Shown here one piece after another: positions 8,379 through 16,806 of a stretch of DNA of 64,000 nucleotides. Under the pieces are notes generated by a model. That model was not told the DNA's origin. It saw nothing but the letters and a program-made list of their open reading frames with translations, and ran no database searches. Positions within the stretch are counted from its first letter, which is position 1. Every line of letters starts with the position of its first letter. This DNA is from Ruegeria sp. SCSIO 43209 (GTDB lineage: Bacteria > Pseudomonadota > Alphaproteobacteria > Rhodobacterales > Rhodobacteraceae). The position numbers and the translations under genes were made by a program. The DNA lies in NCBI RefSeq assembly GCF_019904295.1, contig NZ_CP065359.1, positions 1,823,001 to 1,887,000 on the forward strand, read 5' to 3'.

Positions 8379-9683
8379 ATGAACCTGCTGTATTCTAATG
8401 ACCGCAAGGCGGAGTATCCGCCTAGCTGGTATGCCGCAACGGCGCACACCTTTGACCGCCACCCAGCGCTTGAAGGCGACCATACCGCAAACGTCTGCAT
8501 TGTCGGAGGCGGATACACGGGCCTTTCGGCAGCATTGCACCTGGCTGAGGCTGGGTTCGATGTTGTCCTGCTGGAAGCTCATCGCGCGGGCTTTGGGGCT
8601 TCGGGTCGCAACGGAGGCCAACTGGGCAGCGCGCAGCGTTTGGATCAAGAGGATCTTGAACGGCTTGTCGGCGATGAAGATGCGTTAAAGCTTTGGGATC
8701 TGGCCGAAGAAGCCAAGGATCTGGTCAAATCTCTGATCTCAAAACATCAGATCGATTGCGACCTGAAGCCCGGCATTGCGGTTCTGGGCTTTAACAACTC
8801 GGAGCGCGCAGAGCTACATGATCACGCGGCGCATCTGTCGGGTAAATACAAATACGACCAAATCGAAACTTTAGATGCCGATGCCGCGCGCGGGCTTTGC
8901 CCCTCACCAGCCTATGCGGGTGGGTATCTGGACAATGGTGCCGCGCACCTACACCCGTTGAACTACGCCCTCGGCCTTGCGCGCGCCGCTGTCAGAGCCG
9001 GGTTAAGACTGCATGAAGACACCGAAGTTCTTGGCATCGATCAGGGTGCTCGTGTCACTGTACGCACTGAAAAGGGCAAGATCACTGCCGATCACGTTAT
9101 TCTGGCCTGCAACGGATATCTTGGAGATCTGAACCGGCAAGTTGCATCGCGCGTGATGCCCATCAACAATTTCATCGCGGCAACCGAACCTTTGGGCGCT
9201 GAAGTGCAAAAAGTTTTGGCCAAAGATATCGCCGTTGCTGACACCAAGTTCGTGATAGACTATTTCCGGCTGAGCGCCGATGGCAGGCTGCTGTTTGGAG
9301 GTGGCGAAAGTTATGGTTATCGTTTCCCCGAGGACATCGCCGCAAAAGTCCGCAAGCCGATGACCGAGATTTTCCCGCATCTGCGTAACGTCAAAATCGA
9401 CTACGCATGGGGCGGAACGCTGGGCATCACCATGCGGCGCATGCCCTATTTGACCCGGGTTGCGCCAAATATCCTGTCCGCCTCGGGTTATTCTGGCCAC
9501 GGCGTCGGCACCGCGACCCATGCGGGGCAACTCATGGCGTTGGCGATCCAGGGGCAGGCTGAGGGGTTCGATACCATGGCCCGCGTTCCTGCAGTGCCCT
9601 TCCCGGGTGGTCCTGCTTTGCGGACGCCGTTGCTGATACTGGCCATGACTTGGTATGCGCTGCGTGACAGGCTGGGTATCTGA
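8379..9683 (+). CDS. FAD-dependent amine oxidoreductase, PuuB-like (gamma-glutamylputrescine oxidase type)
   Basis: A DAO-family flavoprotein of 434 residues with the Rossmann FAD motif IVGGGYTGLSAALHLAEAG (41-59) and a C-terminal GYSGHGVGTATHAG loop that contacts FAD. PuuB oxidises the free amine of gamma-glutamylputrescine to an aldehyde with release of hydrogen peroxide and ammonia. Its position directly after the ligase supports that step. No PuuC-type aldehyde dehydrogenase is in this cluster; it may be encoded elsewhere. Confidence 0.87.
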   Translation: MNLLYSNDRKAEYPPSWYAATAHTFDRHPALEGDHTANVCIVGGGYTGLSAALHLAEAGFDVVLLEAHRAGFGASGRNGGQLGSAQRLDQEDLERLVGDEDALKLWDLAEEAKDLVKSLISKHQIDCDLKPGIAVLGFNNSERAELHDHAAHLSGKYKYDQIETLDADAARGLCPSPAYAGGYLDNGAAHLHPLNYALGLARAAVRAGLRLHEDTEVLGIDQGARVTVRTEKGKITADHVILACNGYLGDLNRQVASRVMPINNFIAATEPLGAEVQKVLAKDIAVADTKFVIDYFRLSADGRLLFGGGESYGYRFPEDIAAKVRKPMTEIFPHLRNVKIDYAWGGTLGITMRRMPYLTRVAPNILSASGYSGHGVGTATHAGQLMALAIQGQAEGFDTMARVPAVPFPGGPALRTPLLILAMTWYALRDRLGI

Positions 9684-9753
9684 ACACATTCTTTACGACG
9701 AATTGGTGAAATCTCGCTGACGATGCGAATTGGGACTTGGCTTGCCTGCATAT

Positions 9754-9789
9754 CGAATTTATATTTCCCAAAGATAAAATTCGGGAAAT
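9754..9789. promoter_or_regulatory. Overlapping inverted repeats upstream of the DegT aminotransferase
   Basis: Two interlocked dyads lie 7-42 bases before the ATG at 9796. One is CGAATTT (9754-9760) with AAATTCG (9777-9783); the other is ATTTCCC (9763-9769) with GGGAAAT (9783-9789). The arrangement looks like an operator, or an mRNA element with two alternative hairpins, controlling the aminotransferase separately from the upstream operon. Confidence 0.4.
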
Positions 9790-9795
9790 CCAAAT

Positions 9796-10995
9796 ATGAC
9801 GCTTGTACCCAACGTTCATGAAGCCGAACCCATCCCCGCAGCCGCCCGAGACGCAATCGACGCCCTGATGAAGTCAGGCGATCTGTTTCGCTATACCGCA
9901 CCTCAGGATGCGCCCGTTGCTCTCCTGGAGGCAGAGTTTGCCGAACTGCTCGGCACAAAATACGCGCTGGCGGTCTCTTCCTGTTCTGCCGCGCTGTTTT
10001 TGTCGCTCAAGGCGCTTGGGCTGCCCCGCGATGCGCGGGTTCTGATCCCCGGATTTACCTTTGCCGCCGTGCCGTCTTCAATCGTGCACGCGGATTGCAT
10101 TCCGGTTCTGTGCGAGGTCGGGGACAATTATCGCGTCGATATGGCCGATTTCACGGCCAAGCTGGACAGCGTGCAGGCAGTGATCATCAGCCATATGCGC
10201 GGCCATACCTCGGACATGGACGCGATCATGGAGCTGTGTGAAGCGCGCGATATCCCGGTGATCGAAGACGCCGCCCACTCATTGGGCACAACCTGGCATG
10301 GGCGCAATATTGGCACCATCGGTAAGGTCGGCTGCTTCTCGTTCCAGTCCTATAAAATGATCAACGCAGGCGAAGGTGGCATTCTGGTCAGCGACGATGC
10401 GGATCTTGTGGCGCGCGCTGTTATCATGTCGGGCGCATACGAACACAACTGGAAAAAGCACTCTGGCTCACCAGAGCTGGAACAGGCCTTTGCCAAATGG
10501 CAGAACCAGTTGCCACTGTATAACCTGCGCATGAGCAACCTCAGCGCTGCAGTCATTCGTCCGCAAATCCCCGAATTGGCACGCCGTGTTCGCGACGGGC
10601 TGGCAAACCATGACTATGTGGCTGATCGTCTGAACACATCGCCCTACATCGATGTCCCTGCCCCTCTGACACCCGAGCAGCGCGCACCGGATTCGATCCA
10701 ATTCAATCTGGTTGACCTCAGCGACGATGAAATCCGCGCCTTTGCCGCCGCAGCCGAGGCACGCGGTGTCAAGGTGCAGGTCTTTGGCCTGAGTCAGGAT
10801 AACGCTCGTGCCTTCTGGAACTGGCAGTTCCTACCCGAACAGTTCGACCTGCCACAGACCCGTGCGATGCTGATGAAGGCCTGCGATGTACGTCTGCCCG
10901 TGCGTTTGACGCGCGATGAACTGGACGTAATCTCGGACATCCTGCTGGCTTCTGTTGGCGAGGTTGTCGGCCCGGTGCCAGTCTACGGGACCTGA
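9796..10995 (+). CDS. DegT/DnrJ/EryC1/StrS family PLP aminotransferase
   Basis: A fold-type I PLP enzyme of 399 residues. Lys187 in FSFQSYKMINAGEGG is the Schiff-base lysine, and EDAAHS (157-162) holds the PLP-nitrogen aspartate. Members usually transaminate keto-sugars, but the gene has no sugar-nucleotide neighbours. It follows an amine-oxidation cluster on the same strand after 112 bases, so a non-sugar amino donor or acceptor is possible. The upstream inverted repeats suggest separate control. No strong SD sequence is seen before the ATG. Confidence 0.82.
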   Translation: MTLVPNVHEAEPIPAAARDAIDALMKSGDLFRYTAPQDAPVALLEAEFAELLGTKYALAVSSCSAALFLSLKALGLPRDARVLIPGFTFAAVPSSIVHADCIPVLCEVGDNYRVDMADFTAKLDSVQAVIISHMRGHTSDMDAIMELCEARDIPVIEDAAHSLGTTWHGRNIGTIGKVGCFSFQSYKMINAGEGGILVSDDADLVARAVIMSGAYEHNWKKHSGSPELEQAFAKWQNQLPLYNLRMSNLSAAVIRPQIPELARRVRDGLANHDYVADRLNTSPYIDVPAPLTPEQRAPDSIQFNLVDLSDDEIRAFAAAAEARGVKVQVFGLSQDNARAFWNWQFLPEQFDLPQTRAMLMKACDVRLPVRLTRDELDVISDILLASVGEVVGPVPVYGT

Positions 10996-11004
10996 TCGTC
11001 AGTT

Positions 11005-11760
11005 CTATTGCAGATCAAGGTCGTTAATTGAAAGTAACAATGCGTCGATCCCGTCGGGGGTTGGCGCGACGCGCGACAAAATCCCGGCAACGGCAAGCCC
11101 GGTTTCTGTTTGCGTCAGAAACGGTGCACCGGAATCCCCCATCATGACGGGGCAGATCGCGCGCATCAGCCCCTGTCCGGCCTGTGCGGCATTACAGCTA
11201 TCGGTGCGACTGAGCACGTGGGGCCGCAATCCGGGATAGCCCGCGAACGTGCCCATCTGCGGGACAGTCCGGGAAACATCGAAAAAACCAACCTGCTCTC
11301 CAATTGGCTCGGCCAACTCCAACACGGCCCAATCCAGATCGGCGCGATTGTTGAATACACCGTCGCGCCCCTGTTCCGAATCCAGCCGATAGGCCAATAC
11401 ATTGGACACGGCGGCAGCCTCGCCGCGCTGATACCCTGCGGCAAACCGGATACTGGCCGGAGGAATCCAGCGGTTGCGCGCGCTGTTGTACAAGCAATGT
11501 GCCGCAGTCAAAACCAGCCGCTCAGACACCAGCACGCCTGTACAATGGGACCGCTGACTGCGGCTGGCAAAATTGACCCGGCCAATGGCGCGCCAGGGCG
11601 GGGTCGTTGCATCCAGAATTTCGCGCGCGCGAATCTCGTCGCAGCCCGCAGCCGTATCCCGACCCATTGTGCAGATAGGTTCCCACACGGATGTAAACTG
11701 GCCTTGGGCCTGTGCAGTCTGGGCCCAGATCAACGCGCCCAGAACAGACAGCCAGCGCAT
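11005..11760 (-). CDS. Secreted trypsin-like serine protease
   Basis: An S1-fold protease of 251 residues with a signal peptide (residues 1-18, ending AQA). The triad is His88 in LTAAHC, an Asp at 141 or 143 in ADLDWAVLEL and Ser210 in MGDSGAPF. Cysteines beside the active-site segments suggest disulfides in the periplasm or outside the cell. It starts 8 bases after the end of phaR on the same strand and is therefore probably read from the phaR transcript, although no functional tie to PHA is known to me. Target unknown. Confidence 0.85.
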   Translation of the reverse strand: MRWLSVLGALIWAQTAQAQGQFTSVWEPICTMGRDTAAGCDEIRAREILDATTPPWRAIGRVNFASRSQRSHCTGVLVSERLVLTAAHCLYNSARNRWIPPASIRFAAGYQRGEAAAVSNVLAYRLDSEQGRDGVFNNRADLDWAVLELAEPIGEQVGFFDVSRTVPQMGTFAGYPGLRPHVLSRTDSCNAAQAGQGLMRAICPVMMGDSGAPFLTQTETGLAVAGILSRVAPTPDGIDALLLSINDLDLQ

Positions 11761-11768
11761 CGGTCAGG

Positions 11769-12323
11769 CTAGCTCAGCTTCGATAGTTTTTGCTGCAGCT
11801 CGGCAAGTTGCTTTTTGATGTCGTCCAAATCCTCTTTGGGTTCGGGCGATGTTTCTTGTTCATCATCCGGCCCCGACCAGTTCCCCGACAGACCACCGGT
11901 CATGGCTTTTAGAAAGGCCTTTTGCTGCGCTTGCATCGCCTCGAATCCCGGCATCTGGGACATCGGGTTCATGGCGCTCATGTTCTCCATCATCTTCGAT
12001 TGGCTTTCGCGCAGCATCTCGAATGAGCTTTGCAGGAATTGCGGCATCATGCCCCCGCCTGGCACCATGTAGCTGCGCACCAGATCGTTCAGCACATTAA
12101 TCGGCAGAACATTTTCGCCGCGGCTTTCGTGTTCGGCAATGATTTGAAGCAGATACTGACGGGTCAGGTCATCACCGGTTTTCAGGTCGATGATCTGAAC
12201 CTCGCGGCCATCGCGTATGAAACCGGCTATATCTTCAAGCGTCACGTAATCGCTGGTCTCGGTGTTATACAGCCGACGGCTGGCATAGCGCTTGATCAGC
12301 AGCGGTTTGTCTTGTTCCGACAC
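11769..12323 (-). CDS. phaR: Polyhydroxyalkanoate synthesis repressor PhaR
   Basis: A DNA- and granule-binding regulator that represses phasin synthesis until PHA is present. The N-terminal PHB/PHA accumulation regulator domain starts with PLLIKRYASRRLYNT, and two short PHB_acc helices follow; a Gln/Ser-rich tail and a C-terminal coiled coil end the protein. The start chosen is GTG at 12323, which has a GGGGAGGG SD sequence; an in-frame ATG at 12380 lies within the phaP terminator. Candidate PhaR boxes lie upstream of phaP and between phaC and phaZ. Confidence 0.92.
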   Translation of the reverse strand: MSEQDKPLLIKRYASRRLYNTETSDYVTLEDIAGFIRDGREVQIIDLKTGDDLTRQYLLQIIAEHESRGENVLPINVLNDLVRSYMVPGGGMMPQFLQSSFEMLRESQSKMMENMSAMNPMSQMPGFEAMQAQQKAFLKAMTGGLSGNWSGPDDEQETSPEPKEDLDDIKKQLAELQQKLSKLS

Positions 12324-12375
12324 CCTGTACCCTCCCCAAGGATGATGCGTTGCAGCAGAGGTTATGCGACTGCAG

Positions 12376-12410
12376 AACAAAAAGAAAGGGCAGGTCCTAA
12401 GACCCGCCCT
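12376..12410 (-). terminator. Rho-independent terminator downstream of phaP
   Basis: On the minus strand, AGGGCGGGTC, a 4-base loop and GACCTGCCCT form a stem with one mismatch, followed by TTTCTTTTT. It lies 51 bases past the phaP stop and before phaR, so phaP and phaR are likely separate transcripts. Confidence 0.75.
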
Positions 12411-12460
12411 GATGCGATCACACCGCTTGGGAGGAATGGGTGCTGCGTCGCAGAATTACC

Positions 12461-12907
12461 TTACTTGGCAGTTGCTGCTTTCTTGGCTGCAGCAGTTACC
12501 TCGTTGGTGGCTTTTTTGACGGCTGCGGTTGCATCTTCTGCAGCGTCTTTGCCAGCTGCCATCAGCAGCTCAACGGTTTCGGTCTGAACTTTTTTCGCGA
12601 TCTCAGCGAAAGCAGCCAGGTTTTCGGCAGCAACTTCAGCCGACGCGCTTGCGAAATCGGTTGCAGCTTTTGCGTAATCCGCAGGCTCGGTTTTTGCTTT
12701 CGACATCTCGGTCAGTTTGGCCAGGGTTTCCTTGGTCCATTTGTTCGAGATTTCAGCCGATATTTCAGCTGCGTCCAGAGCAACACCCGACAGCTTTTCG
12801 TTCAGAGAAGCGGTCGATTTGAATGCGTCTTCCAGAGCGGTTGTGTCAACCGGGAACGCGCCCATCATGTCTTTCAGGGTCGCGGTAAAGTCTTGGGTCT
12901 TTGCCAT
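12461..12907 (-). CDS. phaP: Phasin family protein (PHA granule coat)
   Basis: Coats the surface of PHA granules. The 148-residue product is helical, lacks cysteine, and ends in an Ala/Lys-rich repeat tail (AAVKKATNEVTAAAKKAATAK-like) as in many alphaproteobacterial phasins. The ATG at 12907 gives the normal MAKTQDF-type start; the longer frame to 12988 runs into the PhaR boxes. It lies between phaC and phaR on the same strand and is flanked by candidate PhaR operators upstream and a terminator downstream. Confidence 0.9.
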   Translation of the reverse strand: MAKTQDFTATLKDMMGAFPVDTTALEDAFKSTASLNEKLSGVALDAAEISAEISNKWTKETLAKLTEMSKAKTEPADYAKAATDFASASAEVAAENLAAFAEIAKKVQTETVELLMAAGKDAAEDATAAVKKATNEVTAAAKKAATAK

Positions 12908-12974
12908 TGTCCTAAATCCTTCTAGCCGTTCCGGGCCCACCCCGGTTCTCATCAGCTTGAAGGCAATATGATTG

Positions 12975-13015
12975 CTGCATTGCAGCATTGCAAGTTTTTT
13001 CTTGCTGCAATGCAG
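12975..13015. promoter_or_regulatory. Paired PhaR-type boxes upstream of phaP
   Basis: CTGCATTGCAG (12975-12985) and its exact reverse complement CTGCAATGCAG (13005-13015) flank an extra TTGCA half-site and a T-run. TGC/GCA-rich dyads of this form are what PhaR of Paracoccus and relatives binds. They lie 68-108 bases before the phaP ATG. Confidence 0.75.
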
Positions 13016-13039
13016 AAAAATTTGAGTTTCAAAATGATA

Positions 13040-14842
13040 TCAGCGGTTTGCCTTGACCAAAACATAGGTACCCGGAGCCGGGCAAAGGCGCGGATGATCC
13101 GAATCGCCGGTATCGCGCGCGGGAACCTGCTTGCCTGATCGCTTCTTTAACCACGCTTCCCACATCGGCCACCATGAACCTTCGTGGAAGTCAGCTTCTT
13201 TCAGCCATGTATCAGCATCACACTTCAGCTCAGGATTGGTATAGTGACCATATTTTTTCTTACTGGGCGGGTTCACAATGCCCGCGATGTGACCGGACTC
13301 GGACACCACAAAGGTCTTCGACTTCGCGCCCATCTGCTGTACCCCGCGATAGCAATCCTTCCACGCGGCAATATGATCCGTCTCGCAGGTGATCGCCATC
13401 AAAGGCACATCGACATCCTTGATATGCAGCTTATGGCCAAACAATTCGAACCCGTCGTTGACGAAATCGTTGCTCTGACACAAACCGCGCAGATACTGGA
13501 TCGCCATCCGGCCTGGCAGGTTGGCCCCGTCGCCGTTCCAGTACAACAGGTCAAACGCTGGCGGTGTTTCACCCATCATGTAGCTGCGGATCGCCGGAGT
13601 ATAGATGAGATCTCTGGATCGCAGGAAAGACATCGTTCGCCCGATGATCCATGCCTTTAGAATACCATCCTTCGAGACCTGTTCTTCGATGCCATCTACA
13701 AAGTCATTTTGCAGGAACGGCGTGAACTCCCCCTGCTCACCAAAGTCTGTCAGGGTGGTGAAGAAAGTGGCAGATTTGATCGACTTGTCACCGCGCTGCT
13801 TCATCAGCGAAAGCGTCAGGCTCAGCGTCGTACCAGCAATGCAATACCCAACTGCATTGACCTGCTTGACCTTGCAGATTTTCTTCGCCTCTTCGATGGC
13901 GGTCAGGAACCCTTCCTGAATATAGTCCTCCATCCCAATATCGGCGTGTGAGCTATCGGCATTCACCCAGCTGACCACAAACAGGGTATAGCCCTGCTCT
14001 GTCACCCATTTGATCAGGCTGTTCTGAGCCTTCAGGTCCAAGATATAGAACTTGTTGATCCATGGCGGGAACAGAACGATCGGCGTTTCGTGCACCGTCT
14101 CGGTCACCGGTTTATACTGGATCAGTTCCATCATTCGGTTGCGATAGACGACGTCGCCGGGTGTAGTTGCGATATTCCCGCCAATCTCAAAGGCACTTTC
14201 GTCAGCAAGTCTGACAACCATTTCGCCGTCATTGGCCTCAAGGTCCGACACGAGGTTCTCCAGCCCCTGTATCAGGGACTGCCCTTCGGTCTCGATCGCC
14301 TTTTCCAGCGCATCGGGGTTGGTGGCCAGAAAATTCGTTGGCGCCATCATATCTATGATCTGCTGCGAGAAATACTGCAGACGCTGCTTATCCTTGGTTT
14401 CCAGATCGTCAACCGATGCAACGGCCTGCGCGATCGCTTCGGCATTGGTTTGGTACTGCTGGCGAATGAGGCGAAAGTAGGGGTTGGTTTCCCACATTGG
14501 ATTGGCAAACCGTTTATCTTTGGCAGCGGCTGGGGGTGCATCCCCGTCGCTTTGGGTCATCGCTTTCTGCGCTTCCGCAAAGTTGAGAACCGATTTTCCC
14601 CAATACTCAATTTGCTGCTCCAACAGCTTTGTGGGGTTTTGAAACGCTTCAGCCCAATACGCAGTTGCTGCTTTTGCAAAAAGCTCTTGATTCGGGCCAT
14701 CCAGAGCGGGGGTGTGCGGCGTTTTTCCGGCCATGACCTCGACCAGGCGTTTGGACAGTTCTTCTACTTTGTCCATATTTTCTTTAAGTCGTTCAATATG
14801 TTCTTCGGTCAGTTTTGGCGTCTGGTCTTCGGTAGTTGTCAT
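13040..14842 (-). CDS. phaC: Class I poly(3-hydroxyalkanoate) synthase
   Basis: Polymerises (R)-3-hydroxyacyl-CoA on the granule surface. Length is 600 residues, typical for class I. The lipase-box-like motif GYCIAG places the nucleophile at Cys334; Asp489 (in CETDHIAAW) and His518 (in SGHIAG) complete the triad. An N-terminal helical domain precedes the alpha/beta-hydrolase core. It is transcribed divergently from phaZ, with a 111-base shared promoter region, and lies upstream of phaP on the same strand. All key residues are intact. Confidence 0.96.
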   Translation of the reverse strand: MTTTEDQTPKLTEEHIERLKENMDKVEELSKRLVEVMAGKTPHTPALDGPNQELFAKAATAYWAEAFQNPTKLLEQQIEYWGKSVLNFAEAQKAMTQSDGDAPPAAAKDKRFANPMWETNPYFRLIRQQYQTNAEAIAQAVASVDDLETKDKQRLQYFSQQIIDMMAPTNFLATNPDALEKAIETEGQSLIQGLENLVSDLEANDGEMVVRLADESAFEIGGNIATTPGDVVYRNRMMELIQYKPVTETVHETPIVLFPPWINKFYILDLKAQNSLIKWVTEQGYTLFVVSWVNADSSHADIGMEDYIQEGFLTAIEEAKKICKVKQVNAVGYCIAGTTLSLTLSLMKQRGDKSIKSATFFTTLTDFGEQGEFTPFLQNDFVDGIEEQVSKDGILKAWIIGRTMSFLRSRDLIYTPAIRSYMMGETPPAFDLLYWNGDGANLPGRMAIQYLRGLCQSNDFVNDGFELFGHKLHIKDVDVPLMAITCETDHIAAWKDCYRGVQQMGAKSKTFVVSESGHIAGIVNPPSKKKYGHYTNPELKCDADTWLKEADFHEGSWWPMWEAWLKKRSGKQVPARDTGDSDHPRLCPAPGTYVLVKANR

Positions 14843-14866
14843 TTTAACAATTCCCCCCTAGTCTCG

Positions 14867-14877
14867 CTGCTGTGCAG
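14867..14877. promoter_or_regulatory. Candidate PhaR box between phaC and phaZ
   Basis: CTGCTGTGCAG matches 9 of 11 bases of the paired boxes upstream of phaP. It lies 25 bases from the phaC start and 77 from the phaZ start, so it could link both genes to the PhaR regulon. Confidence 0.45.
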
Positions 14878-14953
14878 AATAACGTCGTTGGCGTCGGGGG
14901 GCAAAGCGGCGAATGGTCCGAATTCTCAGGCTGATACTCAGGAGGCACATTCG

Positions 14954-16225
14954 ATGCGCTACATGATGACCTATGACCTGATGGAAACCATGCGTAACAC
15001 CAACCAATGGCTTGGTGCAACCGCAAGCGCGATGGCATCCTACCCCCTGTTCTCGATGACACCCAACCCGGCCTTCAACTGGATGGCTGCATGGGGCGAA
15101 GTAACCGAGCGCACATTTCAGCGTATGGTCGTCAAGCCTGATTGGGGCATCCGCACCTTTACCTGCGAAGACGGCAAGGACCATCTGGTCGATATCACAA
15201 CCGTGCTTGAGCGTCCTTTCGGCGACCTGATCCATTTCCGCGTTAATGGACGCACAGAACAGCCACGCAAGGTGCTGCTGGTTGCGCCGATGTCGGGGCA
15301 TTACGCGACCCTGCTCCGCTCGACCGTCAAAAGCCTGCTTGTCAATTGTGAGGTCTACATTACCGATTGGCATAACGCGCGCGACATTCCCGTGTCCGAA
15401 GGCAAGTTCGATGTCGAGGATTACACGCTCTACCTTGTCGATTTTATGAAAGAGCTCGGCCCCGAAACGCATGTTATTGCGGTTTGTCAGCCCGCACCGC
15501 TGACTCTGGCCGCAACCGCCTATCTGGCCGAGGTCGAGCCGAAGGCGCAGCCAAGTACCCTGACGCTGATCGGCGGTCCCGTCGACCCCGACGCAACTCC
15601 GACCGAAGTTACGGATTTTGGTCGCCGTGTAACGATGGGTCAGTTGGAAGAAACGATGATTCAGCGGGTTGGCTTTAAATACAAGGGCGTAGGCCGGATG
15701 GTGTATCCCGGCTTGCTACAACTGGCTTCGTTCATGTCAATGAATGCCGAACGTCACAGCAAGGCGTTCTCGGATCAGATTCAGCGCGTTATTCGTGACG
15801 AGGCATCCGACCACGATGCCCATAACCGGTTCTATGACGAATATCTGGCGGTGATGGACATGACTGCCGAGTTCTATCTTTCGACCGTTGAACGTGTCTT
15901 CAAAAACCGTGAGATCGCGCGCAACGAGTTCGTTGTAGCCGGCCACAAGGTAGATATCGGCAAGATCACTGATGTGGCTGTGAAATCGGTCGAAGGCACG
16001 AATGACGATATCTCAGCCCCCGGGCAATGCATTGCGGCGCTGGATTTATGCACGGGTCTGCCCGACAGCAAAAAGGCCAGCCATGTTGAACCCGGCGCGG
16101 GTCACTATGGCATTTTTGCGGGCCGCAGCTGGCGCGACAACATCCGTCCGCTAGTGATTGATTTCATGAATGAAAACAGCCGCAAACCCCGTCGACGAGC
16201 CGCCAATAGCAACAAAGTTGCATGA
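14954..16225 (+). CDS. phaZ: Intracellular PHA depolymerase
   Basis: Mobilises stored polymer. The 423-residue protein belongs to the intracellular PhaZ family with an alpha/beta-hydrolase fold; the nucleophile is a cysteine (Cys178 in AVCQPAP) instead of serine, as in Ralstonia PhaZ. The C-terminal half includes the family pattern EPGAGHYGIF with the likely catalytic histidine. The ATG at 14954 has a strong AGGAGG SD sequence; the much longer open frame upstream is only the antisense of phaC. Its stop overlaps the following gene's start (ATGA). Confidence 0.94.
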   Translation: MRYMMTYDLMETMRNTNQWLGATASAMASYPLFSMTPNPAFNWMAAWGEVTERTFQRMVVKPDWGIRTFTCEDGKDHLVDITTVLERPFGDLIHFRVNGRTEQPRKVLLVAPMSGHYATLLRSTVKSLLVNCEVYITDWHNARDIPVSEGKFDVEDYTLYLVDFMKELGPETHVIAVCQPAPLTLAATAYLAEVEPKAQPSTLTLIGGPVDPDATPTEVTDFGRRVTMGQLEETMIQRVGFKYKGVGRMVYPGLLQLASFMSMNAERHSKAFSDQIQRVIRDEASDHDAHNRFYDEYLAVMDMTAEFYLSTVERVFKNREIARNEFVVAGHKVDIGKITDVAVKSVEGTNDDISAPGQCIAALDLCTGLPDSKKASHVEPGAGHYGIFAGRSWRDNIRPLVIDFMNENSRKPRRRAANSNKVA

Positions 16226-16806
16226 GCCGCGCAGCGGCAGGAGACCTTCCTTTCCGTTGCAATTGCGGCGCCCTTTCGGGGCGCATTACTGAACACGGCG
16301 TCGTATCCGGCACTCATGTCGTGTGTTTTTGCCATGACTGCCGCGCGGCTCAGCTGTATTTTGAACAGCCCGACCCTGCACCCGGCCCAGTCGAGGTGTT
16401 TCAGATGTCACCGGAAGACATCAAGATCGATGCAGGGGTCGAGCACTTGGCAGCCATGCAACTTAGCCCCAAGGGCATGTTGCGGTGGTGTGCCAGATGC
16501 TGCAACGCGCCGCTGGCCACGACGCCGACAACTCCAAAATTTCCGTTCGCGGGTTTTATCGTCAAACGTATTCCCCACCCCAGCAGTTTGGGTCCCATTA
16601 CTACGCGTGGATTTGTGCCAAGGGCTGACGGCAAGCAGTCTCATGAGAAAATCCGCTATGCCGCTATGGGTCTGCTTAAACGCGTACTAAAATCGCGTCT
16701 GTCCGGGAGCTGGAAGAAAACGCCATTCTTTGACTCTGAAACCGGTCGGCCGGTGGTGCAACCAACTGTTCTGACCAAGAACCAGCGCGCGGTTTTCTAC
16801 GACTAG
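16222..16806 (+). CDS. DUF6151/GFA-like zinc-binding protein
   Basis: A 194-residue protein with three cysteine clusters, CNCG near residue 13, CFCHDC near 35 and CARCC near 90, matching the zinc-binding layout of GFA (glutathione-dependent formaldehyde-activating) type folds and the DUF6151 family. No enzymatic function can be assigned. Its start overlaps the phaZ stop, so it is translated with the depolymerase. It ends by overlapping the stop of the convergent hydrolase by four bases. Confidence 0.75.
   Translation: MSRAAAGDLPFRCNCGALSGRITEHGVVSGTHVVCFCHDCRAAQLYFEQPDPAPGPVEVFQMSPEDIKIDAGVEHLAAMQLSPKGMLRWCARCCNAPLATTPTTPKFPFAGFIVKRIPHPSSLGPITTRGFVPRADGKQSHEKIRYAAMGLLKRVLKSRLSGSWKKTPFFDSETGRPVVQPTVLTKNQRAVFYD

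Noticed and set aside
14090..14953. Upstream extension of the phaZ reading frame (total 711 codons)
   Set aside because: It is the antisense of the phaC coding sequence. A good SD sequence and the known phaZ length place the start at 14954.
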